From: Peptoniphilus sp. BV3C26
GTDB lineage: Bacteria; Bacillota; Clostridia; Tissierellales; Peptoniphilaceae
Length of the DNA stretch: 64,000 nt
Direction: 5' to 3'
Assembly (NCBI RefSeq): GCF_000478985.1
Contig: NZ_AWXB01000018.1
Span: forward strand, 1 to 64,000
The notes beneath the pieces were generated by a model that worked only from the letters and a program-made list of their open reading frames with translations, was not told where the DNA came from and ran no database searches. Both the position numbers and the translations under genes were made by a program. Positions 55,506 through 62,725 of this stretch are shown here, piece after piece; positions within the stretch are counted from its first letter, which is position 1, and each line of letters begins with the position of its first letter.

Positions 55506-56536
55506 GGATTAATGTATTTCAAAAATATCTAACTTTATGGGTATTATTTTGCATGATTGTAGGGGTACTTATAGGAAAATATATACCTATAATCCCATCT
55601 GCTTTAGGTAAGGTGCAAATTGCAGGTATATCTGTGCCGATAGCAATATTAATTTGGATTATGATTTATCCAATGATGATGAAAGTAGATTTTCAAAGTA
55701 TTAAAAGGGTTAGAGAGAATCCAAAGGGCTTATTTGTAACATGGGCTGTTAATTGGCTAATAAAACCATTTACTATGTTTGGAATATCTTATTTGTTTTT
55801 CTTTATTATATTTAAAAATATCATTCCTAATGATTTGGCCAATGATTATTTAGCAGGGGCTGTTTTGCTCGGAGCTGCGCCATGCACTGCTATGGTTTTT
55901 GTGTGGTCGACTCTCACAAAGGGTGACCCTGCTTACACTGTGGTTCAAGTAGCCACAAATGATTTAATCATTTTACTTGCTTTTGTTCCTATAGTGAAGT
56001 TTTTATTAGGTGTATCTAATGTTGTAGTACCATATAGCACATTATTTGTTAGTGTGTTTCTATTTGTTGCTATTCCATTATTAGGGGGTGCCATCACAAG
56101 GAAAATAGTAGTTGATAAAAGAGGAAAGGATTATTTTGAAAAACAATTTTTAAGTAAATTTGATGGGCTTACAACACTTGGACTGCTGTTGACTCTAATA
56201 ATTATATTTTCTTCACAAGCAAATGTAATTTTAGAAAACCCATTTCATATTTTATTGATAGCTATTCCTCTTATCCTTCAAACATTTCTAATTTTTGCCA
56301 TAGCCTATGGCTTAAGCAAAAAAGCAGGTTTACCTTTTGAAATAGCAGCACCAGCAGGCATGATTGGAGCTTCAAACTTCTTTGAATTAGCTGTAGCTGT
56401 TGCAATAGCAATATTTGGGATAGGTTCACCAGTTGCATTAGCTTGCACTGTAGGTGTTCTTACTGAAGTACCAGTTATGTTATTCTTAGTAAATATTGCT
56501 AATAATACAAAAGGCTGGTTTTTAGAAAATAAATAA
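55484..56536 (+). CDS. acr3: Acr3-type arsenite efflux permease
   Basis: This 350-residue protein has ten membrane helices. It carries the Acr3 landmarks IPIAILIWIMIYPMMMKVDF (helix 2), LLGAAPCTAMVFVWS with the essential Cys (about 130) and the helix-9 segment GASNFFELAVAVAIA. It is the secondary carrier that expels As(III) from the cytoplasm using the proton gradient. Acr3 is full length here. The gene follows arsR and precedes a second permease in one operon. Confidence 0.93.
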   Translation: MEKNKNKGINVFQKYLTLWVLFCMIVGVLIGKYIPIIPSALGKVQIAGISVPIAILIWIMIYPMMMKVDFQSIKRVRENPKGLFVTWAVNWLIKPFTMFGISYLFFFIIFKNIIPNDLANDYLAGAVLLGAAPCTAMVFVWSTLTKGDPAYTVVQVATNDLIILLAFVPIVKFLLGVSNVVVPYSTLFVSVFLFVAIPLLGGAITRKIVVDKRGKDYFEKQFLSKFDGLTTLGLLLTLIIIFSSQANVILENPFHILLIAIPLILQTFLIFAIAYGLSKKAGLPFEIAAPAGMIGASNFFELAVAVAIAIFGIGSPVALACTVGVLTEVPVMLFLVNIANNTKGWFLENK

Positions 56537-56559
56537 TCTAAAGTTTACGGAGGTTAGAG

Positions 56560-57555
56560 ATGTGGAGTTTTATTCAAGATCAAATTCTAGGTATGAAATG
56601 GCTTAATGAATTGATAGGGGGAGTATTAACAAATCTTGGCCTTGATATGACTTCAAAACTTGGAGGAAGCTTGCAATTTTTCATCTATGATGTTATAAAA
56701 ATTACAATATTACTTTGCGTGTTGATTTTTATAATTTCTTATATACAAAGCTATTTCCCACCTGAAAGAAGTAAAAAAATTCTGGGACGTTTTGATGGAT
56801 TAGGGGCAAATATCATATCTGCTTTACTAGGGACTGTAACACCTTTTTGTTCATGCTCTTCAATCCCAATATTCATGGGCTTTACAAGTGCCGGCTTGCC
56901 TATTGGAGTGAGTTTTTCATTTTTAATATCTTCTCCAATGGTTGATTTGGGTAGCCTTATTTTACTTATGAGTATCTTTGGAGCCAAAATAGCTCTAGCA
57001 TATGTAGTCTTCGGGCTAATTATTGCTGTAACTGGTGGTAGCTTCATTGAAAGAATGCATATGGAAAGGTATGTAGAAGATTTTATAAAAAATGCAAGTC
57101 AAGTTGATATTAGTTCTCCAAGCTTAACAGTAAAAGACAGGATTGATTTTTCTAAAACCCAAGTTAGTGATACTTTCAAAAAAGTTTTCCCATATATTTT
57201 AGTAGGCGTGGGCATAGGGTCATTGATACACAATTGGATTCCTCAAACTTGGGTAGAAAGTATCTTAGGCAGCAAGAATCCATTTGGAGTTGTTTTGGCA
57301 ACTATCGTCGGAGTACCAATGTATGCTGATATTTTTGGAACTATACCAATAGCAGAAGCCCTATTGTCAAAAGGAGCTCAACTTGGAACTATCCTATCTT
57401 TTATGATGGCAGTAACAACACTAAGCCTACCATCATTGATTATGTTAAAAAAAGCAGTTAAACCTAAGCTTTTATTTCTATTCATAGGAATTTGTACTTT
57501 TGGGATAATTGCTGTAGGATACTTATTTAACATTTTTAGCCCTATTTTAATTTAA
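56560..57555 (+). CDS. ArsP/YraQ-type permease (DUF318)
   Basis: The 331-residue protein starts behind ACGGAGG. It has about eight to ten membrane helices, with the paired family motifs TVTPFCSCSSIPIFMGFTSA (about 88-107) and the mirrored VGVPMYADIFGTIPIAEALL in the second half. The CSCS cysteines can bind trivalent arsenicals. Some family members (ArsP) export methylated or aromatic As(III), while others act with thioredoxin-like proteins. Its place between acr3 and a Cys-rich thioredoxin supports an arsenic or organoarsenic role, but export substrate is inferred. Confidence 0.88.
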   Translation: MWSFIQDQILGMKWLNELIGGVLTNLGLDMTSKLGGSLQFFIYDVIKITILLCVLIFIISYIQSYFPPERSKKILGRFDGLGANIISALLGTVTPFCSCSSIPIFMGFTSAGLPIGVSFSFLISSPMVDLGSLILLMSIFGAKIALAYVVFGLIIAVTGGSFIERMHMERYVEDFIKNASQVDISSPSLTVKDRIDFSKTQVSDTFKKVFPYILVGVGIGSLIHNWIPQTWVESILGSKNPFGVVLATIVGVPMYADIFGTIPIAEALLSKGAQLGTILSFMMAVTTLSLPSLIMLKKAVKPKLLFLFIGICTFGIIAVGYLFNIFSPILI

Positions 57556-57641
57556 TGGGGAACTTAAAATGAAATTATTAAGTAGAAAACAAAAAATATA
57601 TGCTCTTGTGAAAACAATAGGTATGGATTAAGGAGGAAAAA

Positions 57642-58043
57642 ATGAGATTATTTGGTAAGAAAGAAAAAAGAGAGAACGATTGTACTTGTGGAGGCAATTG
57701 CCAACCTGTTAATAATAAGGAAGTTAAAGAAACAAGTTGTTGTGATGTAAATTACTCGTCAGAGAATATAGAAAAAGCAGAAGAAAAGAAAAAAGAGAAG
57801 GGGATAAAGATACTAGGTTCTGGTTGCTCGAAATGCCTTGCTTTAGAAAAATCAGCCAGGGAAGCCCTCGCTGAACTTAATGTTGAAGAAAATATAGACC
57901 ATATTACAGATTTTTCTCAAATCGCAAGTTATGGAGTTATGTCTACTCCGGCATTAGTTGTAAAGGGCAAAGTTGTATCCTATGGCAAAGTTTTAAACAA
58001 GGATGAAGTGAAAGAATTATTAAAACAGAATGGTATAAATTAA
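57642..58043 (+). CDS. Thioredoxin-fold redox protein with Cys-rich N-terminus
   Basis: ATG 57642 follows AAGGAGG. The C-terminal 78 residues form a minimal thioredoxin fold of the redox-active-disulfide-protein-2 type: GSGCSKCLALE with a C-x2-C site, then TDFSQIASYGVMSTPALVV with the cis-Pro. The N-terminal 45 residues are hydrophilic and carry CTCGGNC and SCC, a possible metal-binding tail. It may reduce ArsC (next gene, 1 base away) or deliver As(III) to the permease. Confidence 0.85.
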   Translation: MRLFGKKEKRENDCTCGGNCQPVNNKEVKETSCCDVNYSSENIEKAEEKKKEKGIKILGSGCSKCLALEKSAREALAELNVEENIDHITDFSQIASYGVMSTPALVVKGKVVSYGKVLNKDEVKELLKQNGIN

Positions 58044-58044
58044 A

Positions 58045-58467
58045 ATGAGAAAAGCAAAAGTTGCATTTATATGTGTGCATAATAGCTGTAGGAGCCAAAT
58101 TGCAGAAGCCCTAGGGAAAAAATATGCTTCAGATGTCTTTGACTCCTATTCAGCTGGAAGGCAAATAAAAAACCAGATAAATCAAGATGCTGTCAGATTA
58201 ATGAAAGATATATACAATATTGATATGGAGAAGACTCAATATTCAAAGCTTATTTCTGACCTGCCAGATATTGATATATCAATTACTATGGGATGTGATG
58301 TAGTTTGCCCAATTGTAGATAATCAATATACAGAGGACTGGAACTTAGAAGATCCAACAGGTCAAGATGATGAGTTTTTTAGGAAAATTATATCTAAAAT
58401 AGAAAAAAATATTAAGGATTTAAGCCTTAGAATTAAGAAAAAAGAAATTAATTTGAATGAAAAATAG
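58045..58467 (+). CDS. arsC: Arsenate reductase, low-molecular-weight phosphatase type
   Basis: This 140-residue protein has the P-loop CVHNSCRS at residues 9-16, where the first Cys attacks arsenate. SYSAGRQIKNQINQDAVRLM follows, with further cysteines in MGCDVVCP (about 91-95) that form the disulfide relay, and DWNLEDPTG with the general-acid Asp. It reduces As(V) to As(III) with electrons from thioredoxin, feeding Acr3. The gene is full length and ends the operon. Confidence 0.92.
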   Translation: MRKAKVAFICVHNSCRSQIAEALGKKYASDVFDSYSAGRQIKNQINQDAVRLMKDIYNIDMEKTQYSKLISDLPDIDISITMGCDVVCPIVDNQYTEDWNLEDPTGQDDEFFRKIISKIEKNIKDLSLRIKKKEINLNEK

Positions 58468-59187
58468 AAGTTGAATTTAGAATAAACCTATAATTATTTC
58501 TTAAAAGCTATAATTCCTATCTGCTAGAGATTTATATTCGAATGCCGGTAGTAAGATATAGATTTTTTATATATTTTAAATTATTAAATTAATTTAGGCA
58601 AAATAGGCTAAACTTATAAAGTCTTCCAAGGATGTTTTATTGTTCAATAATATCTTCTTTACGCACAATTTTAAAGTCTGTTTGCTTTGGTAAGCCATTT
58701 TTTCTTAAGACCCATTTGAATTTTCGTTAAAATGAAAAGCATAGAATGTTTTTAGAAGTTTCTCAAAAGGGAGTAGAGAAGAAAGACAACTTCTTTTAAT
58801 TCACGATCCATTTCATGAAGGCATAAATTTCTTCAAAACGACACCCAGCTTTATATACATCTGCTTCCTCATTAGAAGATGTATTATCTAAAAAATAAAG
58901 TTTTATAGCCATTGGGTGAGGTTAAATAATTAACTTGTGATAAAATAATCTTAATATCTTCTGGATGACTGATGCCCAAACCTCTAGTTGATCGTATTCC
59001 AATTTCTTCTTCATATGTTATAACAGAACGATCTATTCATTTAAGGTTCTGCAGAAATAAAATTTGTAAGCATGGAAACTATAAAGATATTTAGAGTGGT
59101 TTATAATAAAGTAATGAATGGACATATTCCCACATACAAGGCTTCCCTAAAATATTAAAAGTTATTCCTACTGATCACTCAAGCCAC
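58468..59187. other. Decayed sequence between arsC and the right junction
   Basis: No intact gene is present. On the minus strand, pieces of one lost protein are readable: VITYEEEIGIRSTRGLGISH (about 58975-59035), KLYFLDNTSSNEEADVYKAG (about 58840-58910) and FEEIYAFMKW. A further piece near 58670 reads LPKQTDFKIVRKED. I cannot name the family. The right end, PTDHSSHVESIALLSRK, is the rlmD tail. Confidence 0.5.
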
Positions 59188-59247
59188 GTGGAGAGCATAG
59201 CATTGTTGTCAAGAAAATAAAATTAAGTAAAATCAAATTAACAGGCT
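59188..59247. repeat. 60-bp direct repeat, right copy (rlmD 3' end)
   Basis: Identical to 54249-54308. Here it completes an rlmD-like ending (HSSHVESIALLSRK, then stop), though only about ten codons of rlmD precede it. The terminator-like AGGCTCTTAGGATTTTAAAAG follows. Confidence 0.9.
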
Positions 59248-59341
59248 CTTAGGATTTTAAAAGAAATCTTAAAAGCCATTTTTATTAAAAAAACCAAAAA
59301 TATAGAAAAGATTAATGTAAGATAAATTTTAAAATTTTTAT

Positions 59342-59373
59342 CAAATATCATACTTTTGGGTGATGTGGAAATT
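59342..59373. repeat. TATCATACTTTCGGGTGATG-type hairpin, copy 1
   Basis: AAATATCATACTTTTGGGTG followed by ATGTGGAA. ATCA pairs with TGAT around a short loop. Similar copies lie at 62512 and 62629. This one stands about 220 bases before the SPFH gene; no gene covers 59248-59595. Confidence 0.55.
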
Positions 59374-59595
59374 TTTAAAAATTAATATAATAAAAATAGA
59401 AAGTAATAGCTGTTCATTTGACAATATCAAAGGTCAAACCATTTTCTTAAAAGAAAAGTAGTGCAAACTTTTATATTGTGTTTGAAATTAAAAAAATAGT
59501 TATTCTTTCAAGATAGCTAAGCTTCTAAAAATAAAATTAGAAGAACATTACATATAAAACATTTTTTCAATATTAATAATTTAACGGAGGATATT

Positions 59596-60819
59596 ATGGG
59601 ATTTATTAAAGCATTTGCAGGGAGTTTAAGTGGCACTTTTGCAGACCAATGGTTAGATTTTTATGGACCAGGCTCACTTGAATCAGGAACTTTAGGAATA
59701 TTTTCGGCAAAAGCCCAGGGGCAAAACAATGGTCGTGGAGAAAATTCCAAGGGCAACAACAACATAATCACAAATGGTAGCAAGATAATTGTTCCTGAAG
59801 GAACAGCTCTAATCACTATAGAAGATGGTTTGATTACAGGAATTATCAATGAACCTGGTGGCTTTATATTTTCATCAGATGATATAAATTCACAAAGTAT
59901 TTTCGCTGGTGATGGTCCAAATGCATCACTAATCAAGTCAACTTGGGAAAAGTTTAAATTTGGCGGCCAAGCTGGATCAGAGCAATTGGCCTTTTATGTT
60001 AACCTCAAGGAAATACCAAAAAATAGGTTTGGAACACAAAGTGAAATATATTGGGACGATGCTTTCTTTGGTACACAAGTTGGGGCAGTCACAAGAGGAA
60101 CCTATACCTTAAAGATTGTAGATCCTTTACTATTTGTAAAAAACTTTGTTCCACAAAAATATTTGGTCGCAAATGCTCCAGCCTTTGACTTTCAAGATAT
60201 GGATAACGAGGCAGCAGAAGAACTATTTAACGAAGTTGTTTCATCACTTTCTTGCGCCTTCTCAAACTATACAAACGATCCAAGCAAGGGTAATCGTATG
60301 AATAAGATTCAGGCAGATCAAATAGGTTTTGCTAAGTCTTTATCAAGTGCTGTAGAAGAAGGATACCAATGGAGATCTACTAGGGGTCTTGAAATAGAAA
60401 AAACTGCAATTCTTGCAATAGAATATGACGAAGACACTAAAGCTCTTATGTCAGATGTTAAAAAGGCAGATGCACTTTCTGGATCTCGTGGAAATTCATT
60501 CTTCCAACAAGCGGTAGCAAGAGGAATGCAGTCTGCTGGTGAAAATGGCGGTGGTGCAAACATGGCCTTTATGGGAATGGGAATGAATGCAGCAGGAAAT
60601 ATGATGGGTGGAGTTCAACAACCAAATGTAGGAAACTCCTACCAACCTAATTTTGGCGGCGGTCAGATAAACCAAAACCAAGGATACCAAAACCAAGAAC
60701 AAAACCAACCACCAGAAGATCCAACAGAAAAACTAATAAAGATGAAGAAACTTCTCGACGCAGAAGTGATAACCCAAGAAGAATTTGACAAGATGAAGAG
60801 AGAATTACTAGGACTATAG
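59596..60819 (+). CDS. SPFH-domain protein with C-terminal SHOCT (YdjI-like)
   Basis: This 407-residue protein starts at ATG 59596 behind ACGGAGG. Residues 1-260 resemble the virion-core/SPFH family that includes Bacillus YdjI: ADQWLDFYGPGSLESGTLGI, GSKIIVPEGTALITIEDGLI and GTQVGAVTRGTYTLKIVDP. A glycine- and asparagine-rich low-complexity linker (about 310-370) leads to a SHOCT module, KLIKMKKLLDAEVITQEEFD. These proteins assemble on membranes with zinc-ribbon partners in stress response. The partner gene follows 9 bases later. Confidence 0.8.
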   Translation: MGFIKAFAGSLSGTFADQWLDFYGPGSLESGTLGIFSAKAQGQNNGRGENSKGNNNIITNGSKIIVPEGTALITIEDGLITGIINEPGGFIFSSDDINSQSIFAGDGPNASLIKSTWEKFKFGGQAGSEQLAFYVNLKEIPKNRFGTQSEIYWDDAFFGTQVGAVTRGTYTLKIVDPLLFVKNFVPQKYLVANAPAFDFQDMDNEAAEELFNEVVSSLSCAFSNYTNDPSKGNRMNKIQADQIGFAKSLSSAVEEGYQWRSTRGLEIEKTAILAIEYDEDTKALMSDVKKADALSGSRGNSFFQQAVARGMQSAGENGGGANMAFMGMGMNAAGNMMGGVQQPNVGNSYQPNFGGGQINQNQGYQNQEQNQPPEDPTEKLIKMKKLLDAEVITQEEFDKMKRELLGL

Positions 60820-60827
60820 GTGATCTT

Positions 60828-62357
60828 ATGAAGGACGATGTAAAAATAATAGATATGACAAGCGGCTTAAAGGATGGTCAGATCAAATGTCCTAAGTGTG
60901 GCTCAACAGACATAGAGACCAACACCAAGACCGGTAAGCTCAGATGTAATTTCTGTAGAACTGAATTCGAACCAGAGCTCGCACCAGAAGATCAAGACAT
61001 AAGTACATTGGAAGGAACTACCATGGGAAGTGGAGCAGCAGACATAGACGAAGCAGCGGAAAGTATGGTGACAGTTAAATGCGAAAGCTGTGGCGCAGAA
61101 GTAGTCATAGACACCAACACCACCACCCAAGCAAGATGTCACTGGTGCCGCAATACACTATCTATCAACAATATCATACCGAATGGAGCAGTGCCAGATG
61201 TCATACTTCCATTTAGCGTTACAAGGAGCGACGCAAGGGAAGAGATAGAAAAATTCGTCAAAGAGAGAAAATTTTTCGCCCATCCTAAATTTACAAGGGA
61301 GTTTACCACAGAGAATATCTGTGGAGTCTACCTTCCATACATGCTTGTAGATGTTAACGCCCACATGCACCTGTGGGGCGAAGGTCAAATAGAAACAGAC
61401 AGTTACGAAGTCGGCACAGGGGACGACAAACATACAGAGTACGATGCAGATAGCTACAAAATCGAAAGGGATTTCGATATATTTATAGATGATCTATCCA
61501 TAGAATCATCCAGCGACAAATTGGATTACACAGCCAAGGACAAAACTACAAACATCATAAACGCCATCATGCCCTTTGATACAGAAAACTCTGTGAAGTT
61601 CAACGCCAACTACATGAAGGGCTACACATCAGAGAAGAGAGATAGCAATATCGATTTTCTAAGAGAAGCAGTCTTTGCACAAAGCTCCGATGTAGCAAGA
61701 CTTGCGGCAAAGGATACTGTGGAAAAATACGACAGAGGCGTAAGATGGGAGGACGAAGACTACAAAGTAAAAGGAGATTCCTGGAAGGCAGCCTACCTAC
61801 CAGTGTGGCTCTACAGCTACATGGAAAAGAAAAATGGCAAGAACCTCCTTCATTACGTGGCAGTAAACGCAAGGACCAAGGAAACCATGGGCAGCGTGCC
61901 TATAAACTTTACGAAACTATTCTTCGTATCAGTGTTGGTGGAAATCTTAGGCGGACTAGCAGCATTTGTCTTGAATCTAGTGGCTGAAATGAGTATGTTT
62001 GACGATACACAATTCCAAGACTCAAGACAGTTCTTCTGGATACTACTAGTATCAGGATTCGTCTTCTTCTTCACAATCTACGCAAGGTATAGAAACTCAG
62101 ACGAAAGACACCACTACGAAGTAGAAACCAAGCACGAAATAAGTAACCTAGTTTGTGAAGATAAACTTGTAAAAAATCTAAAAGGACTTGAAGAATCTTA
62201 TATCAAAGGCGAAAACTCAAGTGAATTAAAGGGCAATAGGTTAGATCTAACCAAGGACAAATACCTTAAAAAAGCAAAAGAAAAGGGAATCTTAGACCAA
62301 GTCGAAGAAAATAAAAAGAGGCTAAAGGAGACTTTTGAAAATAAGAAGGTAAAGTAA
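60828..62357 (+). CDS. Double zinc-ribbon membrane protein (YdjG-like)
   Basis: The 509-residue protein has two TFIIB-type zinc ribbons: CPKCGST...CNFC (about 21-41) and CESCGAE...CHWC (about 84-107). A central beta-rich domain follows, with LPFSVTRSDAREEIEKFVKE. Two membrane helices come near 365-387 (LFFVSVLVEILGGLAAFVL) and 403-422 (FFWILLVSGFVFFFTIYARY), then a charged helical tail. The pairing with an SPFH protein parallels ydjG-ydjI of Bacillus, which act with PspA at the membrane; no pspA is seen here. ATG 60828 is close to GGTGATCTT. Confidence 0.78.
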   Translation: MKDDVKIIDMTSGLKDGQIKCPKCGSTDIETNTKTGKLRCNFCRTEFEPELAPEDQDISTLEGTTMGSGAADIDEAAESMVTVKCESCGAEVVIDTNTTTQARCHWCRNTLSINNIIPNGAVPDVILPFSVTRSDAREEIEKFVKERKFFAHPKFTREFTTENICGVYLPYMLVDVNAHMHLWGEGQIETDSYEVGTGDDKHTEYDADSYKIERDFDIFIDDLSIESSSDKLDYTAKDKTTNIINAIMPFDTENSVKFNANYMKGYTSEKRDSNIDFLREAVFAQSSDVARLAAKDTVEKYDRGVRWEDEDYKVKGDSWKAAYLPVWLYSYMEKKNGKNLLHYVAVNARTKETMGSVPINFTKLFFVSVLVEILGGLAAFVLNLVAEMSMFDDTQFQDSRQFFWILLVSGFVFFFTIYARYRNSDERHHYEVETKHEISNLVCEDKLVKNLKGLEESYIKGENSSELKGNRLDLTKDKYLKKAKEKGILDQVEENKKRLKETFENKKVK

Positions 62358-62385
62358 ACTGATTAGGAAGTGAAAGGAGATAATT

Positions 62386-62442
62386 GTGGGACTATTCGGT
62401 AAAAAAGAAAAAATAGAAATAACTGATCACTTTCATAATTAA
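62386..62442 (+). pseudogene. Start of a lost third gene
   Basis: GTG 62386 with a strong ribosome site (AAAGGAGAT) starts MGLFGKKEKIEITDHFHN and then stops. The MGLFGKKEK opening is like many short cytoplasmic proteins that follow SPFH genes. The good start signals on an 18-codon frame suggest truncation. Confidence 0.4.
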
Positions 62443-62471
62443 TACTCCTAGAAAAGCTGGGAAGGACAAAG

Positions 62472-62498
62472 GCACTCCAAATTTGGGGTGCTTTTGTA
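62472..62498 (+). terminator. Intrinsic terminator after the SPFH operon
   Basis: GCACTCCAAA pairs with TTTGGGGTGC with one G-U, followed by TTTTG. It ends the two-gene operon. Confidence 0.7.
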
Positions 62499-62511
62499 TT
62501 TATTTTTCAAA

Positions 62512-62660
62512 TCTCATACTTTCGGGTGATGTGGAAAAGAAAAAAGTAGAAGAATAGAATAATTTAAAAAACGCAAAAAATTTTAAAAGTTTGCAAAAAA
62601 ACATAAAAAATTTATAAATTTTTACAAAATATCATCCTTTCGGGTGATGTGGAAAAGAAA
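62512..62660. repeat. Two copies of a TTTCGGGTGATGTGGAAAAG hairpin repeat
   Basis: TCATACTTTCGGGTGATGTG near 62512-62541 and TCATCCTTTCGGGTGATGTG near 62629-62660, each followed by GAAAAGAAAA. In the second, ATCATCC pairs with GGGTGAT around TTTC. They fill the A/T-rich gap before the leucine-rich-repeat gene; the spacer itself holds only A-rich sequence. Confidence 0.6.
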
Positions 62661-62725
62661 ATAATTTTATAAGATAAAGGTAGAAAGATAAGAATCCATT
62701 TCCATACAAGATAAGGAGGAGAATT

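Noticed and set aside
61600-61872. Arg/Leu-rich minus-strand ORF opposite the zinc-ribbon gene
   Set aside because: It is low in sense, without start signals, and fully inside a well-supported gene on the other strand.
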